This document shows positions 7,943 through 15,492 of a DNA stretch of 64,000 nt, piece after piece. The DNA is from NCED01 sp035493955 (GTDB lineage Bacteria > Pseudomonadota > Alphaproteobacteria > Caulobacterales > Caulobacteraceae). Under the pieces are notes generated by a model. It made no database searches. It had not been told where the DNA came from and saw only the letters and a list, made by a program, of their open reading frames with translations. Both the position numbers and the translations under genes were made by a program. The stretch is from NCBI GenBank assembly GCA_035493955.1, contig DATJHI010000008.1, forward strand, positions 1 through 64,000, given 5' to 3'. The first letter of the stretch is position 1, and every line of letters begins with the position of its first letter.

Positions 7943-8733
7943 TCGCTTACTCCTTCAAAGAGGGCGTCCTCGATCTCCGGCCCGTAGACCTCGATCAGGA
8001 GCTTGCGGTCGAGGCCGGCGACGGGGCCGTCATAGACCACCCTTCCCGCCTGCAGGGCCACGATCCGGCGACAGTACCGCAGGGCATAGTCGACGTGATG
8101 CAGGGTGATCACCACCGCCATCCCGTCCTTGCGGTTCAGCTCCTGCAGCGCCTCCATCACCCGGCGGGCGGAGACGGGGTCGAGGGAGGCGACCGGCTCG
8201 TCGGCCAGGATAGCCTCGGCGCCCTGGACCAGGGTGCGGGCGATGGCGCCGCGCTGCTGCTGCCCTCCCGAAAGGGTCGCCGCCCGTTGGCCGGCGTATT
8301 CGGCCACCCCCATCCGGGCCAGGGCGGCCATGGCGCGCGCCTTCTCCTCGGTCGGCCATATCCCCAGGAGGCCGCGCCAACCAGGGGTGCGGGCCAGGGC
8401 GCCCACCATGGCGTTGGAGAACAGGGTCAGTCGCCCCACCAGGTTGAACTGCTGGAAGATGAAGCCGATCCGCGCCCGCACGCCGCGGATGTCGTCGCTG
8501 ACCCGGCCGCCAGCCTGGACCGGCAGACCCAGGGCCTCGATCCGCCCGGGGCCCGGATCGATGGGCGCCAGCCCGATGAGGGCCCGCAGCAGGGTCGACT
8601 TGCCCGACCCCGACGGGCCGATCAGGGCGATCATCTCGCCCCGCTCAACGCGCAGGCTGACCCCGTCCAGGGCCCGGCGCTCCCCGTAGGTCTTGGACAC
8701 GTCGCGGGCCTCGAAGGCGAGCTCTGCGGACAT
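7939..8733 (-). CDS. phnC: Phosphonate/phosphate ABC transporter ATPase PhnC, 264 aa
   Basis: Cytoplasmic ATPase of the importer. Walker A GPSGSGKST, signature LSGGQQQR and Walker B ILADEPVASLD are all intact, and the PhnC-specific stretch IGFIFQQFNLVGRLTLFSN is present. I prefer the ATG at 8733 (MSAELAFEARDV) to an in-frame TTG at 8754. It is first in the operon, about 45 bases below a Pho-box-like promoter. Confidence 0.92.
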   Translation of the reverse strand: MSAELAFEARDVSKTYGERRALDGVSLRVERGEMIALIGPSGSGKSTLLRALIGLAPIDPGPGRIEALGLPVQAGGRVSDDIRGVRARIGFIFQQFNLVGRLTLFSNAMVGALARTPGWRGLLGIWPTEEKARAMAALARMGVAEYAGQRAATLSGGQQQRGAIARTLVQGAEAILADEPVASLDPVSARRVMEALQELNRKDGMAVVITLHHVDYALRYCRRIVALQAGRVVYDGPVAGLDRKLLIEVYGPEIEDALFEGVSE

Positions 8734-8779
8734 GGGCGGCGGCGGGGTCCTCAAGGGTGCGGCGGCGCAAACCAGCCGT

Positions 8780-8812
8780 GTTAAACGGTCGGAGGCGACG
8801 GTCTTATGACAT
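8780..8812 (-). promoter_or_regulatory. Candidate Pho-box promoter for phnCDE
   Basis: On the minus strand ATGTCATAAGACCGTCGC (8812-8795) matches the Pho-box consensus at 13 of 18 positions, with a nearly intact first GTCAT repeat. Nine bases later is TTTAAC (8785-8780) as a -10. The remaining gap up to 9057 between the divergent phnC and decarboxylase genes shows no gene. Confidence 0.55.
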
Positions 8813-9057
8813 GACCGAGGGCTAGGACGAATGGACGACCCTTCCCGCAGCGCGGTCCGCGGCGAGATCGACCGATCCGCACGCCGCCAGGTCCCGGAAA
8901 TTCGGCTGCGGCCCGACCGGGGGGCGACCGATTCGCAGATCGCGCTCTAAGCCCTTTACATAGCGGGAGAAGTTCCCTATTTCCCCCTTTCCCGGCGGAC
9001 CCCGGAACAGTCGAAACGCTGCTAACGCCGGATCTGGGTCAACAATCTTTCGGGGGT

Positions 9058-9076
9058 TACGTGAATTGCACACGTA
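9058..9076 (+). promoter_or_regulatory. Hairpin enclosing the decarboxylase start codon
   Basis: TACGTG (9058-9063) and CACGTA (9071-9076) form a perfect 6-bp stem whose 7-base loop holds the TTG start codon at 9066. The GGGGG ribosome-binding stretch lies just 5' of the stem (9052-9056). The structure could limit initiation, but it may be chance. Confidence 0.35.
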
Positions 9077-10322
9077 CCATGAACCCCTGGACCTGGTCCG
9101 TGAGCGGTCCCCTGAGCGCCCGGTCGCACTCGTGCGTCCCGGCGTGGTGGCCCTAGCGGCGAACTGGTTCCAGGCAAACTTCCAAGGCGACGTTCTCTAT
9201 GCCGTAAAGGCCAATCCCTCCCCGTGGATCGTCAAGACCCTGTGGGACAACGGGATCCGCGCCTTCGACGTGGCGTCCATTCCTGAGATCGAGCTGGTGG
9301 CCGAAAACGCCCCGGGCGCCCGCATGGCCTTCATGCACCCGGTGAAAAGCCGCGCCAGCATCACCCGCGCCTATTTCGATTTCGGGGTGAAGACCTTCGC
9401 CCTCGACACCCAGGACGAGCTGGACAAGATCCTCCAGGCGACCGGCGGGGCGCGCGATCTCAACCTGATCGTCCGGCTGGCGGTGGCCACCGACGGGGCG
9501 GCCTATACCCTGTCCGGCAAGTTCGGCGTCTCCTCCGACCAAGCCCCCGGCCTGTTGCTGGCGGCCCGACGTGGCACCGAAGAGCTGATGGGGGTGTCCT
9601 TCCACGTCGGTTCGCAATGCATGCGGCCCACTGCCTACCAGGCGGCCATGTCGCAGGCTTCGCGCGCCCTGGTCCGCGCCGGCGTGTTCGCCGACGTGGT
9701 CGATGTCGGCGGCGGCTTCCCGTCGGTCTATCCCGGCATGGTTCCGCCGGCCCTGGCCGACTACATGGACTCCATCCACCGCGGTTTCGAGGACATGAAG
9801 GTCCACGAGACCACCGAGCTGTGGTGCGAGCCCGGGCGGGCCCTGGTGGCCGAGGCCTCCTCCGTCCTGGCCCGGGTCGAGCTCAAGAAGGGCGACGCCC
9901 TGTACCTGAACGACGGCTCCTACGGCTCGCTGTTCGACGCCACCCACGCCAAATGGCCGTTCCCGGTGAAGCTGGTCCGGCCGGAGCCCGTTGCCGGCGG
10001 CGAGGCGGGTGCCGAGCTGAAGCCCTTCCGCTTCTACGGCCCGACCTGCGATTCCATCGACCACATGCCCGGACCGTTCTGGCTGCCCGAGGATGTGCGC
10101 GAAGGCGACTATGTCGAGATCGGCATGCTGGGCGCCTATGGGGTGGCGATGAACACCCGCTTCAACGGCTTCGGCGACACCGACACGGCGATCGTCGGGG
10201 ACGCGCCCATGGCCTCGATGTTCGGCCTCGCCCGCCGCTCGATCCCCACCCCCCGGGTGGCGGAGGAAGGCTCGGTGGTCAGGCTGACCCGCGCCCGGCG
10301 CAACAAGCGGCGGCGGCGGTAA
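9066..10322 (+). CDS. Type III PLP-dependent ornithine/lysine-type decarboxylase, 418 aa
   Basis: Alanine-racemase-fold decarboxylase, expected to turn ornithine into putrescine. The PLP lysine lies in YAVKANPSPW (about residue 42). Other family marks are HVGSQ, the glycine-rich VVDVGGGFPSVYPG, CEPGRALVAEA, and GPTCDSIDHMPG with the active-site Cys-Asp. Length fits bacterial ornithine decarboxylases of this class; lysine or another diamino acid as substrate cannot be excluded. The start is a TTG with GGGGG nine bases upstream; no in-frame ATG is near. A basic RNKRRRR tail closes the protein. Other polyamine genes follow within 7 kb. Confidence 0.88.
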   Translation: MHTYHEPLDLVRERSPERPVALVRPGVVALAANWFQANFQGDVLYAVKANPSPWIVKTLWDNGIRAFDVASIPEIELVAENAPGARMAFMHPVKSRASITRAYFDFGVKTFALDTQDELDKILQATGGARDLNLIVRLAVATDGAAYTLSGKFGVSSDQAPGLLLAARRGTEELMGVSFHVGSQCMRPTAYQAAMSQASRALVRAGVFADVVDVGGGFPSVYPGMVPPALADYMDSIHRGFEDMKVHETTELWCEPGRALVAEASSVLARVELKKGDALYLNDGSYGSLFDATHAKWPFPVKLVRPEPVAGGEAGAELKPFRFYGPTCDSIDHMPGPFWLPEDVREGDYVEIGMLGAYGVAMNTRFNGFGDTDTAIVGDAPMASMFGLARRSIPTPRVAEEGSVVRLTRARRNKRRRR

Positions 10323-10385
10323 TTCACCTTTCCTTCTCGGGCGCGCCGTAGCGACAGGCCCGAGGAGGATGGGGTGTGGTTCGCC

Positions 10386-12128
10386 TCAGACCTTGGGCGT
10401 GCGGATCCTGAGGGACTTGGTCCTGGGAGCCGCGGCGCGGATCAGGTTCTGGTCGGGCTCGGCCTCTTCGGGCGGCGCAGGCCGAAGCCGGTCGATGCGA
10501 TAGAGCCGGGCGAAACCCTCGTTGGCGACCAGGGTCATGCCCTCCGGCAGGACTTCCTTGTCGACGCTCTCGAGTACGTCGGCATTGAGCATCAGGGCAT
10601 AGTCGAACCGTTCCCGCCAGTGCCGGATATAGGGCGCTACGATCAACCAGCCGCGGGTCGGCTTGCGCAGCACCCCCAGTGTCGGCGAACGGCCGCCGTT
10701 GGGCACGGAGATCTCGTTCCAGGGCGCGCGCACCCGCAGCGGCTGCTTGCCCTGCATGGTGAAGATCAGCGGGCTGAACGCCCCGCGCTGCATCACCGAC
10801 AAGGTATAGTCGTGATAGTAGCTGGCGCCGAGGTGGAAGTAGCGGCCGACCGGAGCGCGGGCCATGCCGCGGATCGACGGCCGGTGATCCAGGGGCAGCA
10901 CCGCCGCCCCGGCCGGAACGTGGCTGAGCGCCCGCTCGATGGCGTCGGCGTCAGCCTGCCGCTCGAACCAGATTCCCCCGATCCAGGCGGCGCGGCCCAG
11001 CACCAGGGCCAGCATCGCCGTGGCCATGGCCATGCGGGCGGCCTTGGTATCGGCCACATCGGGATGGACCGCCGCCATCAGGGTCAGCAGGGCCATGATC
11101 GGCACCCGCTGGTCGATCCAGCCGGTCTCCGCCGCCCAGGTGGGCATGAGCAGCGCCACCACGGCCAGGGCCAGGGCGGCCAGCGCCAGGCCCTGGTGCA
11201 CCCGCAGCCGACCCCGGACCAGGGCGTATCCGCAGATGGCCGCCAGGGATCCGAAGAACAGGCCGTCGATCCAGTTGTCGTAGGTGCCGAAGGCGCAGCC
11301 CAGCACGTCGAACTTATAGGCCAGGGTGGTCGGCCCCCAGATGGTCTCCGATCCGGTCTCGCCGGGGACGTGGGAGGCGGTCAGCCGGTAGGCCAGGAGC
11401 GGGATCGCCACCGCCGCGGCCACGCCGAGCAGCTTCAGGGCCGTGTCGCGCAGGCCCTGGCGGTTGAACACCAGCGCCAGCCGGGGTCCCAGGGCCATGC
11501 CTCCGAGCAGGGCGGCGTAGAAGCCCAGGGCGAAGATGTGCACGACCAAAAGGGCGACGGCGATGGCCACCCGGGCGAGCACCACCTGCACCGGCGTGGC
11601 CCGGCGCTGCAGCCACGGATCGGCGGCGGCGGCCAGCATCGCGAGCCCCAGCCCGATCTGATAATTCAGGAAACCGGCCAGCAGGGTGGTGGCGAAGGCG
11701 GTGATCGGCAGGACCACCTGCCACCAGCGCCAGCCGTTGTAGAGGCGCTGGTGCAGCACCACCGCCCCGATGGGCGGCAAGACCAGGGCCGCGGCCAGGA
11801 ACAGGGGCCCCAACGCCTGGCCGGGAATGGCCATGCCCAGGATCTGGGCCAGGAGGTCGACACCGATATTGGTCCAGGCCGACGACCAGTCCACCGCATA
11901 CATGTGCGACAGCGGTCCGTTCTTCAGGCCGCCGGCCAGCATCCAGATGCGGGCATAGTGATTGGGCAGATCCAGCAGGGGCGGCATGCGCACCAGGATG
12001 GCCGGCGCCGCAACTGCGAGAAGTCCGATGAGCACGAAAGCCTGCAGCAGCCGCGAGACGGGCGGCGCGGTCCGCGGCGGCGCCGCGACGGCGTGCGGGA
12101 TATCCGTGACCAGCGAGGAAGAAGACAT
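10386..12128 (-). CDS. Polytopic membrane protein of unknown function, 580 aa
   Basis: I do not recognise a named family. About ten to eleven hydrophobic helices fill residues 25-420, followed by a soluble C-terminal part of about 150 residues with a Pro/Glu-rich, basic end. The first periplasmic loop carries an acidic stretch (PPLLDLPNHYARIWML), reminiscent of GT-C glycosyltransferase-like proteins, but this is weak. I start it at MSSSSLVTDI (12128); the longer frame to 12221 would cross the palindrome at 12159. It lies between two polyamine genes on the opposite strand. Confidence 0.75.
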   Translation of the reverse strand: MSSSSLVTDIPHAVAAPPRTAPPVSRLLQAFVLIGLLAVAAPAILVRMPPLLDLPNHYARIWMLAGGLKNGPLSHMYAVDWSSAWTNIGVDLLAQILGMAIPGQALGPLFLAAALVLPPIGAVVLHQRLYNGWRWWQVVLPITAFATTLLAGFLNYQIGLGLAMLAAAADPWLQRRATPVQVVLARVAIAVALLVVHIFALGFYAALLGGMALGPRLALVFNRQGLRDTALKLLGVAAAVAIPLLAYRLTASHVPGETGSETIWGPTTLAYKFDVLGCAFGTYDNWIDGLFFGSLAAICGYALVRGRLRVHQGLALAALALAVVALLMPTWAAETGWIDQRVPIMALLTLMAAVHPDVADTKAARMAMATAMLALVLGRAAWIGGIWFERQADADAIERALSHVPAGAAVLPLDHRPSIRGMARAPVGRYFHLGASYYHDYTLSVMQRGAFSPLIFTMQGKQPLRVRAPWNEISVPNGGRSPTLGVLRKPTRGWLIVAPYIRHWRERFDYALMLNADVLESVDKEVLPEGMTLVANEGFARLYRIDRLRPAPPEEAEPDQNLIRAAAPRTKSLRIRTPKV

Positions 12129-12158
12129 GCGCACCCTATCGCCTAAGCCGGGGCTATC

Positions 12159-12174
12159 ATCAACTTTAGTTGAT
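12159..12174. promoter_or_regulatory. Perfect palindrome in divergent promoter region
   Basis: ATCAACT-TT-AGTTGAT has seven-base perfect arms with a two-base centre. It lies 31 bases upstream of the membrane protein and 218 bases upstream of the deoxyhypusine-synthase-like gene, in an AT-rich patch. The size and symmetry suit a dimeric regulator; which one is unknown. Confidence 0.4.
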
Positions 12175-12272
12175 CGAGATGCGTCGTCGCGACGCGGAAG
12201 GCAAGTCCCTCGCGAGTGCAAAATTTTTGTTCAAAAGCTGGCCTAGACTGCCGCCGGGCCTATATGGGTCCG

Positions 12273-12349
12273 CTTTCAGGCGGTCGAAGCCTGAGGAAAG
12301 GCCCCTTCCCCGTCGCGCCGTCCGGGGGAGAGCGGTCCGGAAGGACGGG
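12273..12349 (+). promoter_or_regulatory. Possible structured leader of the deoxyhypusine-synthase-like gene
   Basis: Two hairpins can be drawn in the roughly 220-base gap: CAGGC/GCCTG closed by CTTT/AAAG (12273-12300), and CCGTCC/GGACGG (12318-12348). GGGGG inside the second loop could also pair with CCCCCC at 12357-12362. It matches no riboswitch class that I know; GC-rich DNA makes such pairings easy. Confidence 0.25.
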
Positions 12350-12391
12350 CGATTCACCCCCCAGGGACTCTCACTTAGGGAAGCCTCGCTG

Positions 12392-13447
12392 ATGAACGCT
12401 CCGACCCCGGCCCCCAACCGCAAGGCCGAACTCCTCTCCAAGACCGTCCAGCACGTGGACATCACCGCCTATGACGCACGGCCCGTGATCGACGCCATGC
12501 GCGGCATGAGCTTCTCGTCGCGCGACACGGCGCGGGCCGCCGACATCTTCAACATGGCGCTGGAGGACAAGGCCTGCTCGCCCTGGCTGGTCCTGGCCGG
12601 TTCGACCTCCGCCGGCGGCTGCATGGACGTCTACCGGGACATGGTGAAGTTCGGCATGGTCGACGCCGTGGTGGCCACCGGCGCCTCCATCGTCGACATG
12701 GATTTCTTCGAGGCCCTGGGCTTCAAGCACTATCAGGCGGCCGGCCCGGTCGACGACAACGTGCTGCGCGAGAACTACGTCGACCGCATCTACGACACCT
12801 ACATCGACGAGGAGGAGTTGCAGAACTGCGACCACACCATCCTCGAGATCGCCAACCGCCTGGAGCCGCGCGGCTATTCGTCCCGCGAGTTCATCTGGGA
12901 AATGGGCCGCTGGCTGTCCGAAGGCAACGCCAAGAAGCCCGGCAGCCTGATCCAGACCGCCTATGAGGAGGGCGTGCCGATCTTCTGTCCCGCCTTCGTC
13001 GACAGCTCGGCCGGCTTCGGCCTGGTCAAGCACCAGAAGGAACGGGCGGCGGCGGGCAAGCCCTACCTGATGCTGGACGCCATCGCCGACTTCCGCGAGC
13101 TCACCGACATCAAGATCGCCGCCGGCGTCACTGGTCTGTTCATGGTCGGCGGCGGGGTGCCGAAGAACTTCGCCCAGGACACCGTGGTGTGCGCCGAGAT
13201 CCTGGGCGTCGAGGCCGAGATGCACCGCTACGCCGTCCAGATCACCGTCGCCGACGTCCGTGACGGAGCCTGCTCCTCCTCGACGCTCAAAGAGGCGGCG
13301 TCCTGGGGCAAGGTCCAGACCACCCACGAACAGATGGTCTTCGCCGAGGCCACCACCGTGGTCCCCCTGATCGCCTCGGACATCTACCATCGCGGCGCCT
13401 GGAAGGGCCGCGAGAAGCGCCGCTGGGCCAGGTTGTTCGGGAAGTAG
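12392..13447 (+). CDS. Deoxyhypusine synthase homologue, probable homospermidine synthase, 351 aa
   Basis: Clear member of the deoxyhypusine synthase family. NAD-binding and fold motifs include AGSTSAGG (residues 69-76), VATGASIVDMDFFEALG and GGGVPKN. The aminobutyl-accepting lysine is kept at K307 in ASWGK, followed by VFAEATTVVPL, matching the eukaryotic active site. Bacteria lack eIF5A, so hypusination is not the likely job; characterised bacterial homologues (for example in Anabaena) make homospermidine from putrescine. The start at 12392 fits the family N-terminus; the frame extends 74 codons upstream without family similarity. Putrescine-forming genes flank it on both sides. Confidence 0.9.
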   Translation: MNAPTPAPNRKAELLSKTVQHVDITAYDARPVIDAMRGMSFSSRDTARAADIFNMALEDKACSPWLVLAGSTSAGGCMDVYRDMVKFGMVDAVVATGASIVDMDFFEALGFKHYQAAGPVDDNVLRENYVDRIYDTYIDEEELQNCDHTILEIANRLEPRGYSSREFIWEMGRWLSEGNAKKPGSLIQTAYEEGVPIFCPAFVDSSAGFGLVKHQKERAAAGKPYLMLDAIADFRELTDIKIAAGVTGLFMVGGGVPKNFAQDTVVCAEILGVEAEMHRYAVQITVADVRDGACSSSTLKEAASWGKVQTTHEQMVFAEATTVVPLIASDIYHRGAWKGREKRRWARLFGK

Positions 13448-13471
13448 GGGAAGCCTTTCCCCGCGGAGAAC

Positions 13472-14482
13472 TCAGCCCGCCGCCGCACGGACCGTCGGCT
13501 CGGCCTGCGGCTCCGCGCGCCGTCCATGGGCGATCAGGCGCGAGAACAGCCAGCCGCGGACATAGGCGTTGGTCTTGCGCGCCATCCGGGTCGGAAGCCG
13601 GTTGAAGGCGTGGGGCGCCTCGGGCGCCACCATCACCTCGGCGTTGCGGTTGAGGTCGCGCCAGCGTGCGGCCAAAAGCTCGGTGTCGTCCAGCAAGGGA
13701 TCGCGTTCGCCGACCAGGAACAGGGCCGGCGGCAGGCCGCGCAGATCGGCGTAGAGGGGCGAGATGGCCGGGTCGCGCCGTTCTTCCGGCGTCAGGTGCG
13801 GCATCAGCTTCTCCAGGGCGCTGGCCAGGGTCGGCCCATGCAACACCAGGGTGTCGGCGCCGGCGGCGCACAGGCTGGGGGTGCCGCACAGGTCGTAGCA
13901 GCCGTAGAACATCACCGCCCCGGCGACCCGCGACAGGTCGACGCCGCGGGCGCGCAGGCGGATCAGGGTCGAGGCGACAAGATGGGCGCCCGCCGATTCC
14001 CCACCCATCAGCAGCACGTCGGCGCCGAACTCGGCCTCCATCGTCTCCAGCACCCAGGCCACGGCGGCTTCACAGTCGTCGAGGGCGGCCATGACCGCCT
14101 GGTCGAGCATCACCCGGTAATCGACGCTGACCACGGCCACCCCGCAGGTCCTGGCGATCTCGACGTTCAGGGCGTCGTCCATGCGAGCGTTGCCCAGCAC
14201 CCAGGCGCCGCCGTGGATGTCCAGATAGACCCCGCGGCACGCCCCGGCGGGACGCAGGATGCGCACATCCACCGAATGGCCCAGCGCCTCCACCCGGCGA
14301 TCCTCGACGTCCAGGCCGGCGCGGCGGAAATTTGGACTGGGCAGGGCCTGGCTGAGTTTCAACGCCCCGTTCAGCAGGGCCACGTCCCACGCGGTGCGGA
14401 GCGGCATCCGCGGGGTGGACGCCAAAAGACGGTTAACCCGTCGAGCCTCCGCCAGTTCTGTTTCCTCGAACCTGAGGGTCAT
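13472..14482 (-). CDS. Alpha/beta hydrolase, hormone-sensitive-lipase-like esterase, 336 aa
   Basis: Cytoplasmic serine hydrolase of the HSL/acetyl-esterase type. The oxyanion motif is DIHGGAWVLG, the nucleophile elbow GESAG, the acid is likely in VGERDPLLDD and the histidine in APHAFNRLP. The start MTLRFEETEL (14482) is chosen because the frame upstream has no similarity and overlaps the amidase gene. It points the same way as the agmatine genes with a 131-base gap and is convergent with the deoxyhypusine-synthase-like gene. A polyamine-related substrate, such as an acyl-amide or ester, is only a guess. Confidence 0.85.
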   Translation of the reverse strand: MTLRFEETELAEARRVNRLLASTPRMPLRTAWDVALLNGALKLSQALPSPNFRRAGLDVEDRRVEALGHSVDVRILRPAGACRGVYLDIHGGAWVLGNARMDDALNVEIARTCGVAVVSVDYRVMLDQAVMAALDDCEAAVAWVLETMEAEFGADVLLMGGESAGAHLVASTLIRLRARGVDLSRVAGAVMFYGCYDLCGTPSLCAAGADTLVLHGPTLASALEKLMPHLTPEERRDPAISPLYADLRGLPPALFLVGERDPLLDDTELLAARWRDLNRNAEVMVAPEAPHAFNRLPTRMARKTNAYVRGWLFSRLIAHGRRAEPQAEPTVRAAAG

Positions 14483-14613
14483 CGCTGTTCCTAGCCGCCA
14501 ATGTCGAACGCAAAGCTGTCCGACTGGTTCTGGGAGGATGCGCGTCCGATCCTGACCTGAGGCTGAATTGCCACGCTCTGGGCCGTTCAGGGACGTCCCA
14601 CGGGAAGAGCGCC

Positions 14614-15492
14614 TTATTCCCGCCCGAACACCCGGCCCGGCAGCAGCGCCTCGTAGAGGTCGGTGCGGCGGTCGCGAAAGAAGCCCCACGCCGCCCGGTG
14701 GGTGGCAAGGAAATCCAGGTCGAAGGCGGCGGTCAGCACGCCTTCGTCCCCACGCTCCAGCGCCGCGACGAGGTCGCCGCGGTGGTCGGCGATGAAGGAT
14801 GAGCCATAGAAGCCCTGCCCGCCCCCCGGCCCCGGCTCGAACCCGATCCGATTGGCGGCGGCGACGGGAATGACGTTGGCGACGGCGTGACCCTGCATCA
14901 CCCGGCGCCAGGGATCGCGGGTGTCCAGGCTGGCGTCGTGGGGTTCCGAGCCGATGGCGGTGGGATAGAGCAGCGCCTCGGCGCCCATCAGGGCCATGGC
15001 GCGGGCGGCTTCGGGATACCACTGGTCCCAGCAGATGCCGACGCCGATGCGGCCATGGCGGGTGTCCCAGACCTTGAAGCCGGTGTCGCCGGGGCGGAAG
15101 TAGTATTTCTCCTGGTAGCCGGGGCCGTCCGGAATATGGCTCTTGCGGTAGAGGCCCAGGGCCGATCCGTCGGTGTCCAGCATGACCAGGCTGTTGTAGT
15201 AGTGCGGCCCGTCCCGCTCGAAGATCGACACCGGTATGACCACCCCCAGCTCCGCCGCCAGCGGGGCCATGGCGAGGACGCAGGGGTGCTCGCGCCAGGG
15301 GTGCGCCTCGGCGAACCAGCGCTCCTCCTGGGCGACACAGAAATAGGGACCCTGGAACAGCTCTGACGGCAACACCACCTGGGCGCCCTTGCCCGCCGCT
15401 TCCCGGACGAAGTCGGCGGTCCTGGCGATATTGGCCGCCATGTCGGTCCCGTAGGCGGTCTGGATCACGCCCAGGGTCAGGGTGCGGGCCAT
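14614..15492 (-). CDS. aguB: N-carbamoylputrescine amidase, 292 aa
   Basis: Nitrilase-superfamily enzyme that releases putrescine, CO2 and ammonia from N-carbamoylputrescine. The catalytic triad is visible: E44 in LPSELFQG, K117 in YRKSHIPDGPGYQEKYYF, and C154 in GICWDQWYPE. The last two stretches are characteristic of AguB rather than other nitrilases. Full length. Its ATG shares one base with the stop of the agmatine deiminase gene (TGATG), implying translational coupling. Confidence 0.95.
   Translation of the reverse strand: MARTLTLGVIQTAYGTDMAANIARTADFVREAAGKGAQVVLPSELFQGPYFCVAQEERWFAEAHPWREHPCVLAMAPLAAELGVVIPVSIFERDGPHYYNSLVMLDTDGSALGLYRKSHIPDGPGYQEKYYFRPGDTGFKVWDTRHGRIGVGICWDQWYPEAARAMALMGAEALLYPTAIGSEPHDASLDTRDPWRRVMQGHAVANVIPVAAANRIGFEPGPGGGQGFYGSSFIADHRGDLVAALERGDEGVLTAAFDLDFLATHRAAWGFFRDRRTDLYEALLPGRVFGRE

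Noticed and set aside
8822..9073. An 83-codon minus-strand frame between phnC and the decarboxylase
   Set aside because: No recognisable protein features; it overlaps the decarboxylase start region and lies in promoter DNA.
12273..12349. A known riboswitch (guanidine or speF type) in front of the deoxyhypusine-synthase-like gene
   Set aside because: I could not match the conserved cores of these classes; only generic GC-rich hairpins are seen.
12170..12391. In-frame upstream extension of the deoxyhypusine-synthase-like protein
   Set aside because: The added 74 residues are Arg/Pro-rich and have no family counterpart; the ATG at 12392 gives the expected N-terminus.
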